A stretch of DNA of 64,000 bases from positions 1,116,001 to 1,180,000 of the forward strand of contig NC_019902.2 in NCBI RefSeq assembly GCF_000321415.2, written 5' to 3'. This DNA is from Thioalkalivibrio nitratireducens DSM 14787. Lineage in GTDB: Bacteria; Pseudomonadota; Gammaproteobacteria; Ectothiorhodospirales; Ectothiorhodospiraceae. Each line of letters begins with the position of its first letter. Within the stretch, counting starts at the first letter, position 1. Of this stretch, positions 8,957 through 16,640 are shown one piece after another. The notes under the pieces are model-generated. The model made no database searches and was not told the DNA's origin. It was given only the letters and a program-made list of their open reading frames with translations. Both the position numbers and the translations under genes were made by a program.

Positions 8957-10084
8957 ATGACCCGTATCACCGTGATTGGCGCCGGTTTCGGTGCCCTGAC
9001 CGCCGTCCGGAAGCTGCGCGCGGCCGACCGCGAGCTGACGATCGACGTGATCGCCCCGAAGCCCGAGCTCGTCTATTACCCGAGCACGATCTGGATCCCC
9101 ACCGGTCTGCGCCGTCCCGAGGATGTCGTGGTGGATCTGAACCCCTTCTTCAGGCGCATGGGCGTGAACTACCACCAGGCCTCGGCCACCGGCTTGCGCG
9201 ACGGCGGCCGGGTGGTGATCACCGATGCCGGCGAGGTGCCCAACGACGGGCTGGTGATCGCCTCCGGCGGCCGCTTCCTGAAAAAGCTGCCGGGCATCGA
9301 GCACTCGATCACTCCCTGCGAAGGGGTGCCGGCGGCGGTCGCGATCCGCGATCGCATCGCCGCGATGCAGGGGGGCACGATCGCCTTCGGCTTCGCCGGG
9401 AATCCGAAGGAGCCCTCGGCGATGCGCGGCGGCCCGGTATTCGAATTCATGTTCGGGATCGACCAGCACCTGCGCAAGCGGGGCGACCGGGACCGGTTCA
9501 AGCTCGTATTCTTCACGCCCGCACCGAAACCCGGAAACCGCCTCGGGCCGAAGGCGGTGGAAGGTCTGCTGAAGGAGATGAAGCGCCGCGACATCGAGAC
9601 CCATCTCGGGCACAAGCTGAAGGCTTTTGAGGCGGACAAGGTGATCACCGAGGGCGGCGAGTTCGGCGCCGACCTGATCGTGTTCATGCCCGGCATGACC
9701 GGCAATGCCTGGTTCGACGACACCGAACTCCCGCGCTCGGAGGGTGGGCTGCTGCAAGCGAACGAGTTGTGCCAGGTGGTGGGACAGGACAAGGTCTACG
9801 TGGCGGGGGACTCGGGCAGTTTCCCCGGGCCGGACTGGCTGCCGAAGCAGGCGCACATGGCGGATCTGCAGGCCGAGGCCGCGGTGGCGAACCTGCTCGG
9901 CGAGTTTGCCGACAAGGCACCCAGCCAGACCTACAAGACCGAACTGATCTGCATCGTCGATACCCGGACCAGCGGGATCCTGGTCAAGCGCACCGAGAAG
10001 CGCAGCGTGATCCTGCCGGCCACCCCGATGTTCCACTGGGCCAAGCGCGCGTTCGAGTGGTGGTACCTGCGCCAGTACCGTTGA
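8957..10084 (+). CDS. SQR-like FAD-dependent oxidoreductase
   Basis: A 375-residue flavoprotein of the sulfide:quinone oxidoreductase/flavocytochrome c superfamily. It has an N-terminal FAD-binding motif (VIGAGFGALTAVRKL), a typical SQR-like segment (YYPSTIWIPTG), a C-terminal FAD motif (KVYVAGDSGSFPGP) and an amphipathic tail (HWAKRAFEWWYLRQYR) of the kind that anchors these enzymes to the membrane. Cysteines occur in SITPCEG, NELCQVV and LICIVD; I cannot align them confidently with the three redox cysteines of true SQR, so sulfide oxidation is likely but not proven. ATG 8957 follows AAGGAA. In this sulfur-oxidiser context it may feed electrons from sulfide or polysulfide to quinone. Confidence 0.75.
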   Translation: MTRITVIGAGFGALTAVRKLRAADRELTIDVIAPKPELVYYPSTIWIPTGLRRPEDVVVDLNPFFRRMGVNYHQASATGLRDGGRVVITDAGEVPNDGLVIASGGRFLKKLPGIEHSITPCEGVPAAVAIRDRIAAMQGGTIAFGFAGNPKEPSAMRGGPVFEFMFGIDQHLRKRGDRDRFKLVFFTPAPKPGNRLGPKAVEGLLKEMKRRDIETHLGHKLKAFEADKVITEGGEFGADLIVFMPGMTGNAWFDDTELPRSEGGLLQANELCQVVGQDKVYVAGDSGSFPGPDWLPKQAHMADLQAEAAVANLLGEFADKAPSQTYKTELICIVDTRTSGILVKRTEKRSVILPATPMFHWAKRAFEWWYLRQYR

Positions 10085-10212
10085 GTGCGGCGCGGAGCGA
10101 CCGGCAGGGTGGCGCCCGTGACGCGGGCGTCGATCTACCGCACCAGAGCGGGCGCGGGCGGGCCTTCTTCGGCGCGTGCCCGGATCGGCCGACCGGACGC
10201 CGGAGCCGTGGC

Positions 10213-11217
10213 ATGATGGGGCAAGCCGATTCGGAACGGCCGTTCCGTCCAGCCTGGTGGCTGCCCGGCGCGCATCTGCAGACGATCGTGCCCAACCTGC
10301 TGGTGTGGGGGCGCCGGCCGATGCTGCGCAGGGAGCGCGTCACGCTGCCGGACGACGATTTCCTGTCGCTGGACTGGGGGCCCGATCCTGGTGGACCGAT
10401 CGTGTTGCTGCTGCACGGTCTGGCCGGAAGCAGCCGTTCGGCCTACGCGGTTTCGCTGCTGCGAGCGCTGCATGCCCACGGCTTCTGGGCCGGCGTGATG
10501 CATTTCCGTGGCGCGGGCGGTGAGCCGAACCGCCAGCTGCGCGGCTACCACATGGCAGAGGGGGACGACCCGCGGGAGGTGGTGATGCAACTGCGCCGCC
10601 GGTATCCGCGTAGGGCGGTGGCCGCGGTGGGCGTTTCCCTGGGCGGAAGTGCGCTGCTCCATGCGCTGGCGCGTGATGGTGCCGATGCATTGCTCGATTG
10701 CGCGGTCGTGGTCTCGGTGCCGTACCGGCTGCATATCGCCGAGCGCTGTCTGAATCGCGGCGTGGCGCGCCTTTACCAGCGCCGTATCCTGGAGGAATTG
10801 AAGCGGCAGTGGCGCAGGAAATGCCGGGTGCTCGCGCGTCTCGACCTGTGCGCCGGACTGGACGAAATGCGCAGCTTCCGGCAGTTTGATGCCCGCATCA
10901 CCGCCCCGATTCACGGATTCGCCAATGTGGACGACTACTACGACCGTGCCAGCAGCATCCACGTCCTCGGGGAAATCCGGGTGCCGACCCTGCTGATCCA
11001 TGCGGCCAACGATCCGTTCATGACGCCCGATGGTCTGCCCGCCCCAGAGGATCTGTCCGAGCCGGTCACCCTGGAATGCCATCGGCGTGGCGGACATGCG
11101 GGGTTTCTGGAGCGTACAGGCAGGCGCTACCTGGCGCGGCGGATCCCCGCGTTCCTGTCGCAGCACCTGCGGGAGACCATGACCGGCGCTGATTGCCAAC
11201 TTTCCCGGGAGAACTGA
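10213..11217 (+). CDS. YheT-type alpha/beta hydrolase
   Basis: The 334-residue protein matches the YheT/ABHD1-like alpha/beta hydrolases. The family N-terminus WWLPGAHLQTIVPNL is present, the oxyanion region is LLLHGLAGSS, the nucleophile serine sits in VGVSLGGS, and the acid and base are in HAANDPFM and RRGGHAGF. The physiological substrate of YheT is unknown; an esterase activity is expected. Two adjacent ATGs at 10213 and 10216 could start translation. The stop is five bases before the small membrane protein, suggesting an operon. Confidence 0.85.
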   Translation: MMGQADSERPFRPAWWLPGAHLQTIVPNLLVWGRRPMLRRERVTLPDDDFLSLDWGPDPGGPIVLLLHGLAGSSRSAYAVSLLRALHAHGFWAGVMHFRGAGGEPNRQLRGYHMAEGDDPREVVMQLRRRYPRRAVAAVGVSLGGSALLHALARDGADALLDCAVVVSVPYRLHIAERCLNRGVARLYQRRILEELKRQWRRKCRVLARLDLCAGLDEMRSFRQFDARITAPIHGFANVDDYYDRASSIHVLGEIRVPTLLIHAANDPFMTPDGLPAPEDLSEPVTLECHRRGGHAGFLERTGRRYLARRIPAFLSQHLRETMTGADCQLSREN

Positions 11218-11222
11218 TCCGG

Positions 11223-11450
11223 ATGTTCTGGAAGATCGTGACACTGGCCGTGCTGATCGCCTTCGCCTGGTGGCGGCTGCGGCAGTTCCTGCGCGAGCGA
11301 CGCCTGCGCAACCTCGGCGAGCCGGTACCCGAAAAGCGCGGCATCCGGCCGATCAGCATCCTGGCGGCGGCGATGCTGGTTGCGTACGGTGGGTATCTGC
11401 TCTGGGTGGTGGCGAGCCAGACCTTCTCGACCTTCGGGGCCGGCATGTGA
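11223..11450 (+). CDS. Small two-helix membrane protein
   Basis: This 75-residue protein has two hydrophobic segments: residues 3-17 (WKIVTLAVLIAFAWW) and 46-66 (SILAAAMLVAYGGYLLWVV), joined by an arginine-rich loop, which would be cytoplasmic if both termini face outward. It starts five bases after the hydrolase stop and is probably co-transcribed with it; a GGGAGAACTG stretch just upstream supplies a ribosome site. I do not recognise the family and give no function. Confidence 0.7.
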   Translation: MFWKIVTLAVLIAFAWWRLRQFLRERRLRNLGEPVPEKRGIRPISILAAAMLVAYGGYLLWVVASQTFSTFGAGM

Positions 11451-11555
11451 CTGGGGCGACCGCCCTTGAACGAAACGATCGGACGCCGGTCGCAACTCAG
11501 AATCTGATTATCACGGAAGCTCCGTAAGCTGGACCGGGCCATCTTCGAAACCAGC

Positions 11556-11730
11556 GTCATCGGGAGGAGCGAAGCCTTTACCCGCAAGCGCAGCGTGGCG
11601 GGACGTAGCGATCCAGACCGCGATGGTCCTCCCCGCGCCGCCTGGAGTATTCGCTGCGCTCACCCTGCGGGCCAGCCTTCGGCTGTTCAATGCGCTGCGC
11701 GCATCAGTGCCGCGCTACGCCCGCAATGAC
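11556..11730 (+). repeat. 175-bp dispersed repeat, family A, copy 1
   Basis: A 175-base element bounded by GTCATCGGGAGGAGCGAAGCC on the left and the reverse complement of GTCATTGCGGGCGTAGCGC on the right. The same element, the same length and in inverted orientation, lies at 44061-44235; the core reading CTCACCCTGCGGGCCAGCCT is shared exactly. It lies in the 366-base gene-free gap between the small membrane protein and the DUF151-PDZ gene. Short palindromic-ended elements of the form GTCATTGCGAGGAGCGAAGC occur in many proteobacteria. No coding function is evident. Confidence 0.9.
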
Positions 11731-11816
11731 GACCGCCGCAGAGCGGTGTCGCACTGGCTGAGGAGGTTTCGTGATAATCAAGACTCAGAAACCTACAACG
11801 GAATCCCGAGGTGACG

Positions 11817-12689
11817 ATGATGACCCCGCTACGAGACCGGTCGGTCGTGGTCGCACTGCTGCTGGTGCTGTTGGCAGTGCAGTTTCAGGTGGCCGCCCGC
11901 GAACCCACGGTTCCGCTGGAGGAGATGATCCCGGTGGAACTGGCGACCGTCGGTGTCGAGAGCATCAGCGGTTCCCCGGTGGTACTGCTCCGCGAACCCC
12001 GCTCCGGCGACGTGGTGCCGATCAGCATCGGAGCGAACGAGGCGCTGGCCATCCTGCTGGCGCTGCGGGAAGTTCCCGTGCCCAGGCCGATGACCCACGA
12101 CCTGCTGACCGATGTGATCCGCTTGGTCGGTGGGTCGGTTCAGCGGGTGATGGTCGATGCCCTGGTCGGCAGCACCTACATCGGGTTGCTGGAACTGCAA
12201 TTGGAACACCAGGACGATCTGGTCTACGTCGACAGCCGCCCCAGCGACGCGTTGGCGCTTGCAGTGCGTACCGGCGCGCAGATCCTGGTGTCGCCCGACG
12301 TGCTGGTGGCCACTCGCGGACGCGGGTTCGAGGCACTGCCCGACGACCCGGTGGTCACGGCGCTGGGCATCACGGTGGGCGCAGTCACGCCCGACCTGCG
12401 CGAGGCGCTGGAGTTGCCCGATAGGCCGGGGCTGCTGGTCAGCCGCGTGGCGGGCGAGGCCGCGGCGAAAGGACTCGAGCCCGGCGCGCTGATCCTGGAA
12501 GTGAACGGAGAAGTCCCCGAGACGCCGATGGACTTCCTGGAGATGGTTCGCCGCACCCCGTCCGGAGACGATGCCCGCCTGCGGTACTGGCAGCAGGGCG
12601 AGACCGTCGAAATCGAGCTGTCCACCGAAGTTCCGGATCTGCAGCCTCCGGATGTCGAGCCGCGGCCCGGGAGGGGGCTGAGCGTGTGA
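11817..12689 (+). CDS. Exported DUF151 (bifunctional nuclease domain) - PDZ protein
   Basis: The 290-residue product begins with a signal peptide or anchor (VVVALLLVLLAVQFQVAA, about residues 10-28). A DUF151/bifunctional-nuclease domain follows (about 40-165), recognisable from PISIGANEALAILLAL, THDLLTDVIRLVGG and the signature SRPSDALALAVRTGAQI. The C-terminal third is a PDZ domain (GLLVSRVAGEAAAKGLEPGALILEVNG). DUF151 proteins are usually small cytosolic proteins, and nuclease activity has been reported for some; the periplasmic location and PDZ module here are unusual. Starts are possible at GTG 11811, ATG 11817 or ATG 11820, with GAGGTGA just upstream. The function is unknown. Confidence 0.8.
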   Translation: MMTPLRDRSVVVALLLVLLAVQFQVAAREPTVPLEEMIPVELATVGVESISGSPVVLLREPRSGDVVPISIGANEALAILLALREVPVPRPMTHDLLTDVIRLVGGSVQRVMVDALVGSTYIGLLELQLEHQDDLVYVDSRPSDALALAVRTGAQILVSPDVLVATRGRGFEALPDDPVVTALGITVGAVTPDLREALELPDRPGLLVSRVAGEAAAKGLEPGALILEVNGEVPETPMDFLEMVRRTPSGDDARLRYWQQGETVEIELSTEVPDLQPPDVEPRPGRGLSV

Positions 12690-12710
12690 GGTGCGGCGCG
12701 GGCGTTGGCA

Positions 12711-13409
12711 CTACCAGGGAATGGTGCTGCCGTCGATATCGATGAAGCGCCCGTTGTCGTCCGCCGATGCTCCGTCCAGGATCGCCAGCATCCGCGTGAC
12801 CGATTCGGACACCGTGATCTCGGCGTTGGGTCCGCCCATGTCGGTGAGCACCCAGCCGGGATGGAGCACGAGTGTCAGGATCCCCTGGTCCCGGAGATCC
12901 CGTGCCAGGCTGACCCCGACGGCGTTGAGCGCCGCCTTGGACGAACGGTAGATGTAGACGCCGCCTGAACCGTTGTCGCCCATCGAGCCCATCTTGGAGC
13001 TCAGCAGCCCGATGCACGGGCGGTTCCCCGCGCGCAATTGCGGAAGCAGCGCCTCGACCAGTTGGCGCGGCGCGATCGCGTTGACGCGGAAGGTCTCCAG
13101 CCAGCCGTCCTCGTCGGTCTCGCCAAGCCGGTCCGGAACCGGGCCGTAGACGCCGGCGTTCGAGATCAGCAGATCGATGCCCCGGCTGCCGAGCGTGGCC
13201 GCCAGGTTCGCGCGGTGAGTGGCCTGGGTCACGTCCAGCGGGAGCACCGTCAGTTGTTCCGGGGCCGCGGCCGCCAAGTTCATCAACACCGTTGCGCTTT
13301 CGGGCCGCCGTACCCCCGCGAAGACTCGGTCACCGCGCGCCAGCAGCTGCCGCACGAACTCGAGCCCAATCCCCCGGCTGCAACCGGTTACCACTACCGT
13401 CTTCATCAC
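12711..13409 (-). CDS. Short-chain dehydrogenase/reductase (SDR)
   Basis: The 232-residue protein is a classical SDR. It has the NAD(P)-binding motif TGCSRGIGLEF at residues 9-19, the NAG motif (ISNAGVYG), a catalytic serine in LLSSKMGS and the catalytic YxxxK in YIYRSSKAALN. Arginines after the first strand (GVRRPES) suggest NADPH preference. The sequence resembles the C-factor/sniffer-like SDRs. The substrate is unknown. It converges with the DUF151-PDZ gene, separated by 21 bases. Confidence 0.85.
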   Translation of the reverse strand: MMKTVVVTGCSRGIGLEFVRQLLARGDRVFAGVRRPESATVLMNLAAAAPEQLTVLPLDVTQATHRANLAATLGSRGIDLLISNAGVYGPVPDRLGETDEDGWLETFRVNAIAPRQLVEALLPQLRAGNRPCIGLLSSKMGSMGDNGSGGVYIYRSSKAALNAVGVSLARDLRDQGILTLVLHPGWVLTDMGGPNAEITVSESVTRMLAILDGASADDNGRFIDIDGSTIPW

Positions 13410-13659
13410 CTGGCTCCTGGAAAATACCCGGCCATTCTAGCGGTCGCACGGCCGCGACCGTCAACCGAGGGACCGGGTGTGGGGGGCTCGATCGGCCGAT
13501 CACCCATCGGATAGATCGTGCGCAGGTGCCGCGATGCACTGCACCGGCGGCGGTGCCGCGGCCGGGCCGAGTGACACGTGGCCGGGCCATTGACTATCTT
13601 CGGGGAAGCGAACCCGTGCCGTCCTTCGACGGTACCACCGTGCGATCGAGGGAGCGCCG

Positions 13660-14199
13660 ATGACGACCAGGACCATTCCCGCCGGCAGCATCGAGTGCGT
13701 GACGGGGGACATCACCGAGCAACCGGACATGGATGCGGTCGTGAACGCCGCCAACGCACAGCTGCGCCCGGGCGGTGGCGTCGCAGGTGCGATTCACCGC
13801 GCCGCGGGCCCTGGACTGGAGCAGGAATGCCGTCCTCTTGCGCCGATCGCGCCCGGGCAGGCGGTGATCACCGGCGGGCACGGCCTGCCGAACCGCCATG
13901 TCGTCCACTGCCTCGGGCCAGTGTTCGGACACGATGAACCGGCGGACGAGCTGCTGGCGGCCTGTTATCGGAACGCGCTGCAGCAGGCCGACGACGCCGG
14001 AGCCCGGAGTATCGCGTTTCCGTCGATCTCGACCGGTGCGTTCGGCTTTCCGCTCGAGCCCGCGGCCCGGATCGCCTTGCGCACGGTGATCGTCACGCTG
14101 CCCGGGCTGCAATCGGTCGAGCGGGTGCGGTTCGTGCTGCGCGACACGCAGGCGATGGAGATCCATCAGCGGACGCGCGATGCCATGCTCGCCGGGTGA
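13660..14199 (+). CDS. Macrodomain protein (ADP-ribose binding, YmdB-like)
   Basis: The 179-residue protein is a single macrodomain. It shows the ADP-ribose-binding motifs GDITEQ and DAVVNAANAQLRPGGGVAGAI near residues 16-44, and the phosphate loop SISTGAFGFPLEPAA near 118-132. Such proteins hydrolyse O-acetyl-ADP-ribose or remove ADP-ribose from proteins. The next gene is nicotinate phosphoribosyltransferase, so an NAD-metabolism context is reasonable. ATG 13660 follows a GGGAG site. Confidence 0.92.
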   Translation: MTTRTIPAGSIECVTGDITEQPDMDAVVNAANAQLRPGGGVAGAIHRAAGPGLEQECRPLAPIAPGQAVITGGHGLPNRHVVHCLGPVFGHDEPADELLAACYRNALQQADDAGARSIAFPSISTGAFGFPLEPAARIALRTVIVTLPGLQSVERVRFVLRDTQAMEIHQRTRDAMLAG

Positions 14200-14267
14200 C
14201 ACGGCAGTGGCACCCGACAACGAACTCCGGGCCACGGCGCCCGGATGACCTCGAAACGGACACGACG

Positions 14268-15659
14268 ATGACGCACGAAACCACACAGGGGTCCGCCCCG
14301 AGCCTTGCGTACGGCGACGCTCTGGGCATGTTCACCGACCTGTATGAGCTCACGATGCTGCAGGCCTACTTCCGCGAGGGGATGCAGCAGGATGCGGTGT
14401 TCACGCTGTTCGTGCGCCGCCTGCCGGCGCGCCGGAACTTCCTGCTCGCCTGCGGTCTCGACACGGTCCTCGGCCAGCTCGAAGCGCTGCGCTTCGAAGC
14501 CGAGGATCTCGCCTACCTGGCTTCGCTGGGTCGCTTCGGCGACGACTTCCTGGACTGGTTGGCCGATTTCCGGTTTACCGGCGATGTGTTCGCGATGCGG
14601 GAGGGGACGCCGGTGTTTGCGAACGAACCGCTGCTCGAGATCGTGGCCCCGCTGCCCCAGGCGCAACTGGTCGAGACGCTGGTGATGAACCAGATCCACG
14701 TACAGACCGTGCTGGCCTCGAAGGCCGCGCGCATGGTGATCGCGGCCGAAGGGCGTCCGGTGGTCGATTTCGGCGCCCGGCGCATGCATGGCCTGGATGC
14801 TGCGCTGAAGGGTGCGCGCGCCTTCCACATCGCCGGTGTCGCCGGCACCTCGAACTGCCTGGCCGGCCGGTTGCATGGCGTGCCGGTGCTGGGCACGATG
14901 GCGCACAGCTACATCCAGGCACACGCGGACGAGGCGTCGGCGTTTCGGGCGTTCGCACGGCTTTACCCGGACACCGTGCTGCTGGTGGACACCTACGACA
15001 CCCTCGGCGGTATCCAGCGAGTAATCGAACTCGCGCGCGAACTCGGTGCCGACTTTCGCGTGCGTTCGATCCGGCTGGATTCCGGCGACCTCGGCGCATT
15101 GGCGCGCGAAGGGCGGGCGATGCTGGATGCCGCCGGTCTCGCGCAGGTCGAGATCTTCGCCAGCGGGGGGCTGGACGAGTACGAGATTCACGGGCTGCTG
15201 CGCGACGGCGCGCCGATCGACGGCTTCGGCGTCGGCACCAGCATGGGCATCTCCAGCGACGCCCCGGACCTCGATATCGCCTACAAGCTCGCCGAGTACG
15301 CGGGCGAGGGGCGCCTGAAACTCTCGAGCGGAAAGCCGATCCTGCCCGGGCGCAAGCAGGTGTTCCGGCAGGAGCGCGACGGGGTTCTTGCCGGGGACAC
15401 GATCGCCCGTTTCGACGAGAATCTGCCGGGACGTCCGCTGCTCGAGCCGGTGATGCAGGGCGGCCGGCGCCGGCCCGGTGTCTCGGTCGATCTGGATGCG
15501 CTGCGAGCCCATGCCGGGGAGCAGGTCGAGCGCCTGCCGACGCCGATCCGGGGCGTTCAGCCGGCGGGACCCGGGTATCCGGTCGAGGTCAGTCCCGCGC
15601 TACAGCGGCACCAGGCCTCCGTGCGCGCGTCCGTCGTGGCGGCAGGGTCCGGTACCTGA
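14268..15659 (+). CDS. pncB: Nicotinate phosphoribosyltransferase
   Basis: This enzyme converts nicotinate and PRPP to nicotinate mononucleotide in NAD salvage (Preiss-Handler pathway). The 463-residue protein carries the family N-terminus FTDLYELTMLQAYF, the substrate region VDFGARRMHG, and the phosphate-binding segments RLDSGDLG and GFGVGTSMG. ATG 14268 gives the family-typical N-terminus; an in-frame GTG at 14196 overlaps the macrodomain stop (GTGA) and would add 24 residues. Pairing with the macrodomain gene suggests linked NAD/ADP-ribose turnover (inference). Confidence 0.93.
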   Translation: MTHETTQGSAPSLAYGDALGMFTDLYELTMLQAYFREGMQQDAVFTLFVRRLPARRNFLLACGLDTVLGQLEALRFEAEDLAYLASLGRFGDDFLDWLADFRFTGDVFAMREGTPVFANEPLLEIVAPLPQAQLVETLVMNQIHVQTVLASKAARMVIAAEGRPVVDFGARRMHGLDAALKGARAFHIAGVAGTSNCLAGRLHGVPVLGTMAHSYIQAHADEASAFRAFARLYPDTVLLVDTYDTLGGIQRVIELARELGADFRVRSIRLDSGDLGALAREGRAMLDAAGLAQVEIFASGGLDEYEIHGLLRDGAPIDGFGVGTSMGISSDAPDLDIAYKLAEYAGEGRLKLSSGKPILPGRKQVFRQERDGVLAGDTIARFDENLPGRPLLEPVMQGGRRRPGVSVDLDALRAHAGEQVERLPTPIRGVQPAGPGYPVEVSPALQRHQASVRASVVAAGSGT

Positions 15660-15744
15660 CGTCCCGCATCGCGCGTGAGGGGAAAAGAACCGACCCGACG
15701 GGGGCGGAGGTCGAAGTAGGTACAATCTCGAAAGGTGGCAGCGC

Positions 15745-15909
15745 ATGATGACCGAGATCTCAACCCCGCCGGAGTCCGGTGATTCCCGACGCGAGGGCTT
15801 CGAGGTTCTCCTGATCGAGGCAGGAACCCGGCCGGTGACCCCGGAAGGGGGACAGCAGTCGCTGCGGGGGATGGGGGCGGCGGGCGTGCGGGTGATCGCG
15901 GATGATTGA
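15745..15909 (+). CDS. Small 54-residue hypothetical protein
   Basis: An ATG at 15745, six bases after AAAGGTGG, opens a 54-residue frame ending in VRVIADD and TGA at 15907-15909. The last bases overlap the ATG of the phosphoribosyltransferase gene at 15902, a typical coupled arrangement. A TACAAT -10-like hexamer lies at 15721. The peptide is soluble, with a central hydrophobic strand (FEVLLIEAG). I recognise no family; it may be a real small gene or a leader peptide that couples translation to the next gene. Confidence 0.45.
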   Translation: MMTEISTPPESGDSRREGFEVLLIEAGTRPVTPEGGQQSLRGMGAAGVRVIADD

Positions 15910-16519
15910 GCCCTCGGTGATACCGGTCCAGCTGGTGGGGCTCGATGAGGTGGTCGAGGCCTGCGACCGCCTCGCGCAGGCCGTTCTCGCCAGCGGGTTT
16001 CGTCCGGACACGGTGGTCGCGGTCGCGCGCGGGGGGTTCATGCCGGCACGCTTTTTGTGCGACTTTCTTCACGTGGAAAAGCTGCTGAGTCTGCGGGTCG
16101 AGCACTACGGTGCCGGGGCTCGCGAGGCCGGAAGGGCGCAGGTCACCGTGCCGCTGTCCGGCGATGTGCGCGGCGCGCAGGTGCTCGTGGTCGACGACGT
16201 GAACGACAGTGGCGATACGCTGGATGCCGCGTTGCCGCACGTCGAGGGCTTCGCGCCGGCGCAGGTGCGCAGCGCAGTGCTGCATCAGAAGGCCCAGACC
16301 GGGCATCGCGCCGATTTCATCGCCAGAGAGATCCGCCAGTGGCGCTGGGTACTCTACCCGTGGGCGGTGGTCGAGGACGTGGCCGAATTCATCCGGGATA
16401 TGGAACCGCCGCCGCGGGACCGCGACGAGATCTGCAGGCGCCTGAGGCAGCAGTACGGGTTGGAACCGAGCGACGCGGAACTCGATCGCGTGCTTCGCTA
16501 CGGCGGCCTGGGACCCTGA
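15902..16519 (+). CDS. Type I phosphoribosyltransferase (Gpt-like)
   Basis: The 205-residue protein has the PRPP-binding signature VLVVDDVNDSGDTLDAAL near residues 97-114 and a PRPP-loop region VVAVARGGFMPARFL near 40-54, as in xanthine-guanine phosphoribosyltransferases and related archaeal-type enzymes. The C-terminal 50 residues are an acidic/arginine-rich helical extension (PPPRDRDEICRRLRQQ). The substrate is probably a purine base, but this cannot be settled here. It overlaps the small gene at its start. Confidence 0.82.
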   Translation: MIEPSVIPVQLVGLDEVVEACDRLAQAVLASGFRPDTVVAVARGGFMPARFLCDFLHVEKLLSLRVEHYGAGAREAGRAQVTVPLSGDVRGAQVLVVDDVNDSGDTLDAALPHVEGFAPAQVRSAVLHQKAQTGHRADFIAREIRQWRWVLYPWAVVEDVAEFIRDMEPPPRDRDEICRRLRQQYGLEPSDAELDRVLRYGGLGP

Positions 16520-16640
16520 CCGGGTCGTGCGGCTGGCGCGCGCCCGGCACGCGCCGCCACTTCGTTGACCGCGCTTCTGGTACCTTGGGCGCCAATGCCA
16601 TCAAGGAACGCGACCGGAGACGGGAAACCCGCGTGTGACG

